From: Epiperipatus broadwayi
Taxonomy: Eukaryota > Onychophora > Udeonychophora > Euonychophora > Peripatidae
Direction: 5' to 3'
Assembly: GCA_028023455.1 (NCBI GenBank)
Contig: JAQFVV010000283.1
Coordinates: 498,001-562,000, forward strand
Length of the DNA stretch: 64,000 bases
Part shown: piece after piece, positions 31,931 to 44,189 of the stretch
How the letters are laid out: every line of letters starts with the position of its first letter
Numbering within the stretch: the first letter of the stretch is position 1
The notes under the pieces: generated by a model
Seen by the model: the letters and a program-made list of their open reading frames with translations, nothing else
Databases searched by the model: none
Told to the model about the DNA's origin: nothing
Program-made: the position numbers and the translations under genes

Positions 31931-34405
31931 TATTTCTATTTATTGAAGCTACGGTAGTATTACTGACTGTGGTATATAATGTTTGAATTTTTTATAAACA
32001 CTTAATAATTAAAACGCTGATAAAATAGTCCTACATATAATTACAAGGATAATAAAGAGTTAATATTAAAAGTAAAAAGGAATTTTATTTTTAGATGATT
32101 TTGTGTCTTAAAAATCTGTGACCGAAAACTTTAAAAATGTAATTTGAAACATTAAACTAAGAAACGAGAATAATGTTTAAAAAATGTCTAAGGATTTTAA
32201 TTTTAAGATTATCCCAAGTGTAGAGAATCATATGTTGAGATTTTAAAAATGTAAACATTGCATTAAGTCTGATAATAAAGAATTTAGCATTAAAAATAAG
32301 GAGGAAAAATAACAAATGATTTTGCTTTTACGGTACTTTATACTGAATTTGTACATATTTTATGATGAAATTAAGAATAATAATATATAACGGAATATTT
32401 TAATTTTCAATTCCACTATTTTTAAAGAAATTCTTTTTATTTGTTTTTTCATTTATGTGAAGGAAAAGTATGTTTTTAAATACTTTTCTTCATTGTGAAT
32501 TTGGATTTCTTTTAATTTTATTTTGTTCGTGGTTGTTGAAACTGTTACTTTATGAGATTTACTTTTGTGTATGTTTATCTATTGTGATTCTATTGATTTT
32601 ATTATGATTCGTTTCTTAAAAATCAAGTAATTTATAGTGTTTTTAAACAATTTGTTACCAAATAAGGTGTAAATTAAGTATTGAAAGTAATATGTTTTTA
32701 TACTAATCATCTTGATTCTTTATCTTTTCAAAAATGAAAATCATGTGACTGTAATAATTTATTAATAAGGATATGGGCTCAGAATATATAGAAGTTTAAT
32801 ACTTTTACTGCCAGTGATGAAGGCTATATTATGATTTCAAATATATTTTGTTTTTATAATTCACATTTCATTTGCATCTGATCACTTTGCATAATTAACT
32901 TGGAACATTACAGGTAATGTTAGCTAAATACCCATTCAATGACCCGTAATATATGATGATTACATAAAACAAATATCTTAAATGTATTTTTTATTTTCTT
33001 TAAAAATGATTCATATTTTCACTTAGCCAGATCTGAACTTCAAAATGAGGCATTGCATATGCTTTTTTTAATGACTAAAACCTCAACACCTTTTAAAAAA
33101 TTAAAAAAACATCATTTTAAACAGAATAATTAATAGGATAATCAGTGAATTTTAATCTATCTTAGTATTATGTAGAAAATAATATAATTTGTTAGTAAAT
33201 TATCATTTATTTATTGCATATACCTTTTGAAATAAAGATTGATAAAGATTTTCTAAAGCATTTTCATTGTTATATATTACTGATTTAAAACAAACAGTAT
33301 ATAATTGCATTAGATGAATCTACATTTAATCTTGAGATATTTCGTTAAAAAATGATTAAATAATAAAAATTAACAATAGGGAAGTTAATAAAAATATACT
33401 TACTTGTTTGTATCAAATGATTGTTCAAGAAATGTTAAAATTCCACCAGAAATTTATTTTTGCAGCCATGTACATCTAATATTTTACTATTTAGAGCTTC
33501 CATCTATTGATTAAAATACAAATTATACTTTTCTAGTACTAAACTGGAGAATTTCTGGCAATGGGGAAATGAAAAGATATAGACTCATAAAACCATAAAA
33601 TATACTCTGAAAAACTACAGAGGAAATTACATGCTGATAGTGTTGCTTTCTGGAAGTGTTCAGTTATGTAGATAAAAAAAGAAATTGGAAATGGTATTAA
33701 CATTTTTAGAGGAAGAGGAAACAATTTTTCATTTATTTGTAAAGACAAGAAGTAATTATGGTAGAATAAGTTCAAAAGGAAGCTCTTATAGAATGCCCTT
33801 ATTCTCAGAATATTTTGACAGATTATTCTCTAAGTAAGAACTTTGCAACAAAATAAAACAAGGGAAACCAATGAAAAATTCAGGATTTATCTGATGTAAG
33901 TAAGCATGAAAAATCTTACCAGTCTTAATGCTAAATCATTATTTTTTCTTAATGCTGTCTACTAGTTTTTATATATAATAACAAATTCAGATGTCAATGA
34001 ATGAAATTAATCAAATATTAATTAATTAATCATATTAATTAATGTTCAAATTTGCTATTGTGTATAAGATGTAGTAGTAGCTAACAAATAAGAAAAAAAT
34101 AGTGAATTTGGCTTTTAAGATTTGTGAGATTTTTGCATGCTTTCCTACATAGAATGCATTAGATGATCATGAATTTATAATTTCTTATATGTTTTAATTT
34201 GATTACAATTAAATTTAAAAATACAAAGCTGAACACAAGTATTAAATTATGTAAGAAGATAATCATGAATATCTGCAATTGAAAATTATAAAATAAATCA
34301 TAAAACATTTCAATTTTTTGTTGTAATGTTAATTTATTGTTTTATTGACTTATAAAAGTATAATATTCTAACTTCCACTTCAAAATTCAATTTTACCAAA
34401 TGTCA
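31931..34405. other. Anonymous AT-rich sequence
   Basis: The longest stretch with no recognised repeat or gene. A 78-codon minus frame at 33539-33775 has no domain I recognise. Composition is uniformly AT-rich, as expected for intron or intergenic DNA. Confidence 0.45.
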
Positions 34406-34750
34406 GTTATATTATGTTAAATTTGTAATATATTTTATATATCTGGAGTCCAGATGTAATATAAGGCATTGGAATACAGACTTTCAAAATCCTTTCAACC
34501 ATGCACTCTATCTCATACAACCAATACACATGACCACACACGTGAAAAAGATAAATGATCTCCAATATATGTATTTTGTGCTGAACTCATCAGTTGGTCT
34601 AGATCATCTTCTACGCACATATATAATCAGTGCCAATTTATATTAATAAAGAAACTTCAACTTTAATGGACAGGCACCAATCTACTCCACTCTACAACTC
34701 TTTAGCCATTCATACTACTGAAAATATGATGATGGAATGCCCAAATGCCT
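34406..34750 (-). repeat. Interspersed repeat family B
   Basis: On the plus strand CTGGAGTCCAGATGTAATAT opens the copy, followed by ATGTGTATTGG-complement words, GAACTCATCAGTTGGTCTAG and AAATATGATGATGGAATGC. The CTGGACTCCAG palindrome next to the B-box side is seen in both copies of this cluster. Confidence 0.8.
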
Positions 34751-34904
34751 TGTTAATTCTAATACTATTGTCATGCTCATATTGATTTTAAGTCAGCCTG
34801 ACCCCTCATATATAGGGTCTTGTCCATTTAAATACACAGAAAAGGAATGGATTTAAATACACAGAAGAGGGATGGACAGGATACAGGCTAAATCGGTAAT
34901 ATTT
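34751..34904. repeat. Linker with a short tandem duplication
   Basis: ATTTAAATACACAGAA occurs twice in succession (34836 and 34853) with AAGGAATGG/GAGGGATGG. The preceding segment matches the linker at 27400-27480. Confidence 0.55.
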
Positions 34905-35225
34905 CAAATGCAAGTATATTTTATACACCTGGAGTCCAGATGTAACATAGGGGATTTGAACACAAACTTTCAAGCTTTTTTCAGCCATCCACTCTATCAC
35001 ATACAACCAATATACATGACCACACATGTGAAAAAGATAAATGCTCTCCTATATATATGTATTTTAGCACAAAATATATACTTCATGCTGAAATATATAT
35101 ATATATTGGAGATCATTTATCTTTTTCACATGTGTGGTCATGTGTATTGGTTGTATGAGATAGAGTGAATGACTGAAAGGAGCTTGAAAGTCTAGGTTCA
35201 AATCCCTTACATTATGTTGAATTAT
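34905..35225. repeat. Family B copies in inverted arrangement
   Basis: The minus-orientation copy (34905-35075) and the plus-orientation copy (35095-35225) share ACACATGTGAAAAAGATAAA and its complement, separated by an AT run. The plus copy ends with AGGTTCAAATCCC, a good B box. Several 60-100-codon frames cross this palindrome and are not genes. Confidence 0.8.
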
Positions 35226-35630
35226 ACAAGTTGAGATGTTCTCAAAAGTTGACAATTAGGATCAGAGAAAGACTATTGATCATGAAGATACTTCAAGCAG
35301 AGATTTAATTTTTATAGAGTTAAATTGAAATTTCAGCATATTGATATATAATTAGTTACACAAATATTTGCGTCTTTTTTTTCATTGCAAGAATATCTAT
35401 TTAATCCAACTGGATATTAGATATTGGAAATGGCAATAAATGTGCCACATACTATAAATAAATAAAAATATTGCAAAGGAAACTAACCTTATTCTCGATA
35501 GATACTGATGTAGAGATCATGAAGTCCACAAAATTGGAAAACTATAGGATAATATAAAACCGATGGCAGAAGATCTCTATGTGAATAAACTTTGTTACAA
35601 TTGTATAGACTACAAGAAAAGTTAAAATAA
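35226..35630. other. Anonymous AT-rich sequence
   Basis: No feature recognised. Confidence 0.4.
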
Positions 35631-35892
35631 TCTTTTTATGAAGAGACTGAAATGGAGTTGGATTGAACATATAGATAGAAGAGATGATAATAGATGGACA
35701 GTTGAAATCTTAAACAGGATTCCTAGAGATTGTAAAAGACCTAGAAAGAGACCACATGTGAGATGGATGGATGAATTAAGGAAGTATGCTGGAGTGATGT
35801 GGAGAAGAAAATGCTAGAGATTGGAGAAGATGGATTAAACTTGGAGGAAGAGACCATCCTGCAGTGGATTGATAATGGTTGGAAATGATATG
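35631..35892 (+). mobile_element. LINE 3' fragment (RTE/F52C9.6-like)
   Basis: Plus-strand translation: KRLKWSWIEHIDRRDDNR, WTVEILNRIPRDCKRPRKR, PHVRWMDELRKYAG, then GEDGLNLEEETILQWIDNG. It keeps most of the LINE tail with one frame change. It is strongly 5'-truncated. Confidence 0.93.
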
Positions 35893-36589
35893 TAAAGAAA
35901 ATCAAACAAAATATTCACAATTAATTAATTTGAAAGTTATAACAATTGAGATGTTTATTAAAATTATAAAAAACTGAGATTGAAGATATGATTAAGTCAG
36001 ATTCTTTTTTATATTTGGTTTTTTTATGAATGGATCTAATATTGTCCTCATTTTTATATAAAAACGTATGACAAAGTTTTTTTCCTAGTATGACTATATT
36101 TGCTCAGTTTTTATTGTTTACACATTTCATCTATCAGTTTCTGAAAGTTGATGCATTAATTATGAGCTTTAAAGTCATCAATTTTGTTTTTATTCATCAA
36201 ATATATGATACAGTACTTGGTAACAAAAGGGCAACTATGTCACTCGTATGAGCAATAATGTTTTCTAAAATTAATACGAATTTTCATATAATTGTTTCTT
36301 ATGAAAACAAAAGAAGAACGCATTTAATTCTACAAAATTCTTATTTCAAATTACTTTCTGATCTATTTACAAATACAGAATATAAAAAAAAATTCAGGAT
36401 TGGAGATAGATCTCATAATTCTGTCATTTTTTGTCCAGTGTGTTATTTTCATTTTTGAATCTTGCTGATTTCTAAATCATTTCGCTACTGAATAAAAGTA
36501 TAAATTATTCTTTTAGGAATTCTATAACAGTGCTAAAACATCATTTTATCACCATTTCATATGTGTATGCAAACTATTAACACAGTAGC
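35893..36589. other. Anonymous AT-rich sequence
   Basis: No gene supported. A 66-codon plus frame at 36258-36458 (MFSKINTNFHIIVSYENKRR start) has no domain I recognise. Confidence 0.4.
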
Positions 36590-36920
36590 AAATTTTCCAT
36601 ATAGTAGTGCCAACCAGCACAAGCCTTAGTAATCAATGGATCCAAGATTGTGCATAAAACCCCTATTTAGTGTCTACTCATCCAATATCTTCAGACTATT
36701 TTCTAGTTTGTGATTTTCATTAATGAGGAGCCTTTGAACTATGATCCAGGTGCAGTGTTCTTAGATCCAAGATTCCTTACTGATGAAAGCCACAAGCTAT
36801 AAACTAGTCTGGCATATTGGACGAGTAGGCACTAGATAAGGATTTTATGCACAGACTTTGCATCCATTGATTACTAAGGCTTGCATTGGTTGGCACTACT
36901 GTATGGAGTATTTATTACTA
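36590..36920. mobile_element. Inverted-repeat element, family D (short form)
   Basis: A nearly complete palindrome: TTCCATATAGTAGTGCCAAC pairs with TTGGCACTACTGTATGGAGT, and the interior arms (TCCAATATCTTCAGACTA with its complement) also pair. It is the two arms of the longer element at 60163-60872 joined around a GATCCAGGTGCAGTG centre. Confidence 0.9.
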
Positions 36921-37537
36921 TTTTAATTCTATAATATATTTTTATTTCTGTTTAATCACAGCTGTTTTATGTTTACATTATAACATCCTTGTTTTTATAT
37001 ATCACTGTGAAATCTAATATTTGTTACAAGTCTTTGAAAACTTTAACATCAGTGGTGGAGTGAACTATATAAATCAAGTACTCCATCATCTTTAGGCTTT
37101 TATATTTTTTGCTTCCATGGTTAGTGACTCATCTTGGAATGTAAGAATTTATACATTGGAAAAAAGTTTAGAAAAGAGGATTCAGTTTTAAATCATTTTT
37201 TATGTTGTAAATCAGATTTCTGCTTTGAGATTCTGTATAATTTCAAAGTTATTTACCTGTAGCTCCAGAATAATTTTAACTATATAATTTCCTGGATAAT
37301 ATTAATGATGACTTTATAATGAATATTTTGTTTGATATAATTATACGTAGTCATTTATAACATCCATTAAGAGAAACGTTAAAAAATTAAATGAATTCTA
37401 AATTCAAATGGAAAACTCGTATAACTATTATTATTAAATATAACTCATTACTATTATTTTTTATATTATTATTAAATTAAAACTCATTACTATTATTTTT
37501 TATATTATTATTAAATTAAAACTCCAATTATTTTCCT
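36921..37537. other. AT-rich sequence with TTA microsatellite
   Basis: Positions 37425-37520 hold a short tandem repeat of a roughly 55-bp unit, AAACTCATTACTATTATTTT and similar. No gene. Confidence 0.6.
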
Positions 37538-37643
37538 ATTTTTTTTTCTATATGTCATAGCATTGTCCGGGAGGCAAACCCACAACAACCAATTGCTTGC
37601 TTGCAAGACGGTTGCGCTGACCTCCCGACTAACAACGCTTGGC
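37538..37643 (-). mobile_element. tRNA-derived SINE, copy 3
   Basis: On the minus strand it runs from CCAAGCGTTGTTAGTCGGGA to GGACAATGCTATGACATATAG and a short A tail. It belongs to the long-variable-arm subfamily (GCAAGCAAGC present). Target duplication is not clear, so it is older than copy 2. Confidence 0.85.
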
Positions 37644-38589
37644 AACAATCTTTTCATTAACGTCAAAAAAATGAAGTGTCTTATGATGTGTTTTGATGAA
37701 ACCAGTCACTTAAGGTCCAGACACATATTACATCTCAAATATACTTGGTCATTTTCTTTATGTAACTAAACAAATTTATGTCTATTAAATTGTGTTATTC
37801 TTTCAATTGACAAATATTATTTCGTTTAAAATATTAATGTCTGGTATAGTAAATGTTGAAAATCACATTACAATGTTAATATCTAAACTATATAATATTT
37901 GTTGTCGAAAATAATATTTATAATTTAATAAAACTGGAAAAATACAATGAATTAATAAAATTGTAATTGAAATTATAAATATGTCGTTTAAAGATTAATG
38001 TGAATAACCAAGTAAACTTTTATAATCACATTATAATGTTAATATCTAAACTAGATATTTATTATTTGAAGTAGTGTTACTTGTAATATAATATTTGAAA
38101 ACATACAACGAATTAATCAAATTGTAATTAAGATATTTGAATTATTATATAGCTAAGATATTAATGTAAATAACAAAACATTAATATCGAAACTATATAG
38201 TATTTATGATTTAAAAATAATGGCATTTGTAATATAATAGATGTAAAACTCTATAGCATGTTGTAGAGTTCATTCTATCGTTGTAGTAAAAGTGGAAAAC
38301 CCAAGTATTTGAAAACATTAGCCACAAATGTCTATGGATCATTTTTGTTGTTATTGTTTAAGATATTATTATTAAGCAATGTTTTTATATCACTACTAAA
38401 CATTTGTAACTCTTTCGAATTTAAAAGACCTCACAGTTATTCTGTCTATGTCTATATTCTGTGTTTTGAATTGGATGAAACTTGGATTTTCTTTTTTCTT
38501 TTATGATTTTCTTACAAATAATTTATTCATAGTGAACCCACTAGCATTTAATTACTAGTTGGTTTATAGGTATCTAACTTCTGAGCCAG
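37644..38589. other. AT-rich sequence with weak internal repetition
   Basis: Positions 37800-38230 contain three related segments of about 150 bp with ATATCTAAACTATATAATAT-like words and AATCACATTACAATGTTAAT-like words. This suggests an old tandem repeat. A 65-codon frame at 38309-38506 is hydrophobic and unsupported. Confidence 0.45.
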
Positions 38590-39167
38590 CTGATAAAAGT
38601 TTAGACTTAATTTAGAATATAACAATCAACCCTTAAGGTATCAACAATTTTAATCTGTAGTCAAGGCAATCTCCTTTAACAATAAAGGTGATACCACCTC
38701 TGTCTGTGATCTGATATGTTTCATATATATTAAAATTTCTTCAACATCTCTTACACACTTTAATGAATATATAGACACTAAAGATTGCAACTTAACCAAT
38801 GAGTGTGAAATTAATAATGCAAAGAAGTTTAAACAAACCTCTTAAATCAGGCAAATATAACCTATTCTGAAAGCAGACTAATAAATAGTCAATTATAATG
38901 TCCAGATTCTGAAAGCAGACTAATAAATAAACATTTATAACTTCCAAATTCCTTATAAAGTATATATTTACTAAGACAATAAAGCAAATTACAGGCTTTA
39001 ATGGGTTTATAAATGTAGATAATAACAATCAACCCTTAAGCTATCAACAATCTCAACCTGTTGTCAAGGCAACTTCCTTTAACAAAAAAGGTGGTATCCT
39101 CTTATCATAGGTACTAAAGATTGTAACTTGACCAAGGAGTTTGAGATTAATAATGCAATTAATCAGG

Positions 39168-39275
39168 CAAGCGTTGTTAGCCGAGAGGTCATCACACCGA
39201 CCATGCAAGCAAGTAGTTGGTTGCAGATGGGTGTGGGTTCGCATCCCGGCCGATGCTGTGACATATGAAAAAAAA
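39168..39275 (+). mobile_element. tRNA-derived SINE, copy 4
   Basis: CAAGCGTTGTTAGCCGAGAG head, GTGGGTTCGCATCCCGGCCG B-box region, CATATGAAAAAAAA tail. It is inserted inside the repeat array, so it postdates that array. Possible degenerate duplication ATTAATC/ATTAGTC. Confidence 0.9.
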
Positions 39276-40028
39276 TATTAGTCTGCTTTCAGAATGTGGA
39301 AGTTATAATTGACTATTTATTAGTCAGCTTTTGAACAGGTTTATTTGCCTGATTAATTAGATTTGTTTAAATTTCTTTTCATTATTAATCTCATACTTTT
39401 TGGTGAAGTTGCAATCTGGTATTTATATAAGCATATCAGACCATAGATGAAGATGGTACCATCTTTATTTTTAAAAAGTTGCCTTGACTACAGGTTGAAA
39501 TTGTTGATAGCTTAAGAGTTGTTTAGCATCATCTGCATTTATAAAGCTATTAAAACTTTGAGTAATTGGCTTTATTGCCTTAGAAAATATATATAGATAT
39601 ATTATATGGGATTTGGAAGTTAAAATGAATATTTATTAGTCTGCTTTCAAAACAGGTTATGTTTGCATGATTAATGTATTAATCACACACCCCTTGGTCA
39701 AGTTGTAATTTTTAGTGTCTACAGTATATAAGCATATCAAACCATAGATAAAGTTGGTACCACCTTTCTTGTCAAAGGTGGTTGCCTTGACTACAGATTA
39801 AAATTGTTGATAGCTTAAGGGTTGATTGCTATTATCTATATTTATAAACCTATTAAAGCCTTTAGTAGTTGGCTTTATTGTCATAGTAAATATATACTTT
39901 ATATGGAATTTGGAAGTTATAATTGACTATTTATTAGTCTGCTTTCAGAACAGGTTATATTGCCTGATTAATGAGGTTTGTTTAAATTTCTTTGTATTGT
40001 TAATTACACACTTCTTGGTCAAGTTGCA

Positions 40029-40129
40029 ATCTTTTTATTTTTATACGTCCAAGCATTGACCAAGAAGCGAACCCGAGCCAGCTGTTTGGAAGGCAGCTAT
40101 GCTAACCTCTAGGCCACCAATGCTTGACT
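40029..40129 (-). mobile_element. tRNA-derived SINE, copy 5 (short subfamily)
   Basis: Flanked by an AAGTTGCA duplication (40021-40028 and 40130-40137). The minus strand has CAAGCATTGGTGGCCTAGAG, TTAGCATAGCTGCCTTCCAA and CTCGGGTTCGCTTCTTGGTC. Like the copy at 42505 it lacks the long variable-arm hairpin. Confidence 0.92.
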
Positions 40130-40335
40130 AAGTTGCATATACACACTAAAGATGCAATCTTTAGTAGTATACAAACATATTAGACCATATCTAAAGATAG
40201 TACCACCTTTATTGGTAAAGGATATTGCCTTGACTACAGGTTGAGATGGTTGATAGCTTAAGAGTTGATTGTAATCATCTACATTTATTAATCTATGAAA
40301 ACCTTGAGTAAGTGGCTTTACTGTTTTAGTTAATC

Positions 40336-41039
40336 TGGATTATTCAGATGCCGTCTTTGAAGCAATAATAATAATTTAGGTTTTTAAAAGATATAAATAA
40401 AAAATGGTCATTGGTTTCTAAACTATTAGTTTGTATGTGTGAGTAAACATAAATTCCCCTAACATTAATTATTCCAGAAACTCTATGTCAATCATTACTA
40501 AATTATTCCATATCATGCTAAGATTTTAAGTAATTAGAAAATCATTTTTGACACACTGCTGGTACGATTAATGTTAGATGAGCACATGCTTATTTTGAGT
40601 TCAGTGGCATGCACTGATTTAGCTTTACATGTATAAATATTACATTAGCATAGCTCAAGAAGTCATTATCCCCTTAAGCTATGAATTATTTATAGTCTGC
40701 AGGAAGTTGGGTTGACTCCAAGTATTATATATACATTGAGCTATGCTAATTTCATGTTCACAATTATTAACTTCTGCTTAATTATTTAAACAAAGTTATT
40801 GAAAGTGAGATTCAATCTCCGTCCTCATATTATTATATTATTAGTTTAGTAATGCCATGTTTTCATCTGGCTGTTATATTGAGTTCACTCTATATTATCC
40901 ATCAGTGTTGGCAGAAGTAGCTTATAAACATCAAAAGCTTAACAAATAGATATATCCAATCTACTCTTATTTCTTTGTCAATAGTGTATGTATTCATAGG
41001 TTGAGGGATAAGTGATTTATTGTATTAATTACCTATATA
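40336..41039. other. Anonymous AT-rich sequence
   Basis: It contains a diffuse inverted repeat around TTAGCATAGCTCA and TGAGCTATGCTAAT (40645-40665 and 40736-40750). No gene. Confidence 0.45.
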
Positions 41040-41290
41040 TATAAAAGTCATATTTTGCGGATTCATCCATGTTAAAAAATTTAAATATTGATATACCAAC
41101 ATTTCGACTTGATCACACAAGTCATCTACTGTGTGATAACAGGTAGAAAGACCGGTTCATCATGTTAAAAAATTTAAATATTGATATACCGACATTTCGA
41201 CTTGATTATCAATATTTAAATTTTTTTAACATGGATGAACCCGCAAAATATGTCTTTTATATATGCAACCCGTGAAAATCTTCGTATCAA
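41040..41290 (-). repeat. Inverted-repeat element with hammerhead-like core (copy 3)
   Basis: Outer arms AAGTCATATTTTGCGG / CCGCAAAATATGTCTTTT and inner arms GTTAAAAAATTTAAATATTG with complement. On the minus strand 41088-41135 reads GATGACTTG, TGTGAT, CAAGTC, GAAAT, GTTG, GTA, TATC. This is a clean stem II, GAAA, a 2-bp stem III with tetraloop and a permitted GUA cut site. A second partial motif (41178-41216) keeps only the 3' half, and its flanks form a long stem I (AAATATTGATA/TATCAATATTT). Confidence 0.7.
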
Positions 41291-42504
41291 CATATATATA
41301 TGAAATATCAAAGTTGGTCAATTAAACTTACAGTACCAGCATGTCAATGAACTAATAGCTTGGCATCTGTATCAATATATAGAGAAAACCACCAACTATC
41401 TATTTCTTTACAGTTATTATAAGGTGTACTACAATTGCAAGTATGCGTTTTTTCAACAGTTTTGATTGTTTTTACTTTCTCATTTCTAATTCGAAAATTA
41501 TCATCACGAAAATTATAGTCATCATATCATTGCATGAGAGATTGATGTTGTAGCTTTTGAATCATGTGATAAGTTATCAGTTTTGGAGTAAAATATATAA
41601 CTAAGTTAGTTAGTTGTTGGTTTTCTCTATAGATAAATCATAGATATGAATAATTAATTCATTTACATGATTGTATGCGATTCGACAGAGCAGCTTTCTT
41701 GCCTATTTCTAAGCATGCTTTGACATGTCTTGGGCATATTATATATATCTGTGTGTTTATTGATTGTATATATAAGTATTTAAAATGTTTAATAAATGTA
41801 AAACGTAATGTGCTTTTTTACTAGTTTAATTTGTACTTCATAAAATTGTTAATTAATGTAGGATATTTTATACGAAAGAAAATACTGCTGTTTTAAATTG
41901 GATCTAAAAATACAAGCTTACTTTAAATCAAATCTTGTTTAGATAATTTAAGATGGAATAGAGAATGTAGATCATTTTAGACTTTCGGTTTTTCTTTTCT
42001 TACCTTTGGCTGAAATGTGTTGGCAAGAATGTTGAGTTCATTTGTTTTACAATTAAATTTTCTCCAGCTTAGCTCAGTAAAGTTAGAGACAGTTTCAGTC
42101 TTCTGTGTTACGGAGTTCAATTCAATTATAAAATTCCAGAGGTTTATATAAACTGGGATTATGAGTTCGGTTTTTTTGCTTGACTTTTACAAAATTGATT
42201 CAAATAACTTTTGTTTTAAAAAATGATTGTTAGATAATTGAGAATTAACGAACTTTTTTTTTTTTCTATTTCTACAAATTATTGTTGTATACGTGTGTAT
42301 TTGTATGTCATATTGTCCCAAATAACAAAGTTTTAAAAAAGTCCTCTTTTAATGTGATTTCAAATTGAATAATTCGATTGTAATGCTTTGGAAATGCAAA
42401 CTATATTTTTCTAGTTAAAGATCAATTTCAGAATCATTTTCACACCCTACTTCTTTTTTAATTCTCATTATTTTTTATAAATCGGTCTAAAATTACTATT
42501 ACTA
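41291..42504. other. Anonymous AT-rich sequence
   Basis: No gene recognised. GATAGTTGGTGGTTTTC-like words at 41390 and their complement near 41610 (AGTTGTTGGTTTTCTCTATA) form a loose inverted pair of about 230 bp. Confidence 0.4.
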
Positions 42505-42603
42505 ATCAAGCGTTGGTAGCCTAGTGGTTAGCATAGCTGCCTTTCAAGCAGCTGGCCCGGGTTCGCTTCCCGGTCAACGCATTTGACATATGAAAAAAAA
42601 AGA
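42505..42603 (+). mobile_element. tRNA-Glu-like SINE, best preserved copy
   Basis: Perfect 11-bp target duplication TACTATTACTA (42494-42504 and 42604-42614). The core 42510-42580 folds as a full tRNA: acceptor GCGTTG/CAACGC, D arm GCCTAGTGGTTAGC, anticodon arm AGCTGC/GCAGCT with loop CTTTCAA (anticodon UUC), and T arm GGGTTCGCTTCCC. The body then ends ATTTGACATATG and an A tail. The tail and duplication show that it moved by retrotransposition and is not a normal tRNA gene. Confidence 0.96.
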
Positions 42604-44189
42604 TACTATTACTACATAACAATGAATGATACGTTCTAATTGAAAGTGATATTCCTAGACAAAATTGGAGTCCCATGAACAGATTCAGAGTAATTCACAA
42701 GCACCCATTTGCCTTAAAAATAGAACTTATCAACTACCGATCTATGAAAAGGTGAGCCGTAACAAACTATGAATCACATAATTAGTGATTGACAAATCTT
42801 GGCTATAGTGCTGAATTAAAAGATTTGATACAGCTTCTAGTGGATTCGTTTCCTGATTGAAATCTCTAAGGTTCCTTTATATTTTTTTAATAGTTAAATT
42901 GTCAAAAAAAAAATCCTTACTCTAAATAATAATAATAATTTTTAATAACAGTTTGTAATTTAGTAAAATAGTGATTATTGAAAGGTGAAAAAACATCATT
43001 GTTGGTGATCTTTAGTTGATTTTTAATTATAAAAGTATGTTGTTATTTGCACTTTTAAAACATTAATCATCTATTTGTGTTTGTTTGTATATGCGTGTTC
43101 GTATGTATAGACATTTATATGCAATAATACATCATAAAACATTTCCTACTTAATAGTGATTCATTATAAAGGTGCTGCTTTAAATTATGCATAAATACCC
43201 TTTTTAGTAATTGCCCAGTACCTTTTTATTTTTTTGTGTTATGACTGTTTATAGTACTTGCATCTGTAATTTAGGCAATTTTTAAACTTTGTCAAGTTAT
43301 TATATATTGTACACTTATTCTAAAGATACATGCATATACAAACATATTATTGCTCGAAAATTATGTGTGACTTATTCACAAAATATTGTTTCATTAAAAT
43401 ATTTTGTATGCCAATAAACATCACATTATGCTTGCTGTGTGTGGCAATATATATAGTGAGTTTTGCCTGTTTTAGTATTTTGTATGCATGGTAGTTTTGT
43501 GTTAACTAACAAGAACCAAATAAATTTAAAGTAAAAAGTCATTAAATATTTTCTGCTTTATGATATATTTATGACATAAATGTTATATTAACTTGCAATG
43601 GCCAACACAACTTTTTCACGTAAACGCTACAAGCAATATCTCATACTACCCTTAAAAGCATTATTTGAAAAATATTATTGTCAGTCCAAATTTCACTTTT
43701 TTATTAAAAGCATTATTTGCAATGCATATTCAAATATTTGTATAAAAAAAAATTTAAAAAATGTAGCCATGAAATCATAAAAACTGGAGAAATAGTCATT
43801 TATTATAATGAAACAAATTTGATTTTTATTATTGTATGCATTAGTTACATTAAATATTATAATATTTATCTAAAAAAAGGAAAAGAATAGTATAGTTTGC
43901 AAAGGACAAAGAAGTTTATTAACTGTATGAGATACCGTTAAATTTGAAAAGATGTCATAAAACTTATACACTACATGAAGTTAATTGAAATTAATTTTGA
44001 TAATTTCAGAATAGAGACCTATTTGGAAAGATTGAATTTAAAATGAAGGCATTTGAAAATTTAACCCAGTCCCACATACCATTTGTAGCCATTGCAGGAT
44101 AGAAACATATTTTTATAACATTTACAGTTTTATAGAGTATATATAACAAATAGATTAATACATCTTGCTTTAGATATAAAAACATCTGG
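42604..44189. other. Anonymous AT-rich sequence
   Basis: No gene. Position 43460-43480 contains GTGAGTTTTGCCTGTTTTAG, the terminal word of family D elements, as a short fragment. Frames at 43598-43780 and 44006-44206 are unsupported. Confidence 0.45.

Larger units (their letters stand above)
38590..40335. repeat. Array of ~300-340-bp repeat units in two orientations
   Basis: Shared words are TTAGTCTGCTTTCAGAACAG, TTGCCTTGACTACAGGTTGA and AGCTTAAGGGTTGATTG. The first two units (38620-39160) run in minus orientation; the later three (starting about 39287, 39630 and 39930) run in plus orientation. The result is a large inverted arrangement. Two SINEs are inserted. Frames at 38792-39028 and 39826-40059 are translations of the same repeat in opposite units. 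Confidence 0.85.

Noticed and set aside
34806-35255. Overlapping frames on both strands
   Set aside because: They cross the inverted family B copies; similar peptides appear on both strands because of the palindrome.
38792-40059. Related 77-78-codon frames on opposite strands
   Set aside because: They are translations of the same ~320-bp repeat in opposite orientation, not a conserved gene.
42510-42580. Functional tRNA-Glu gene
   Set aside because: It folds well, but the fixed 3' body, A tail and 11-bp target duplication show it is a SINE, and seven relatives share the same body.
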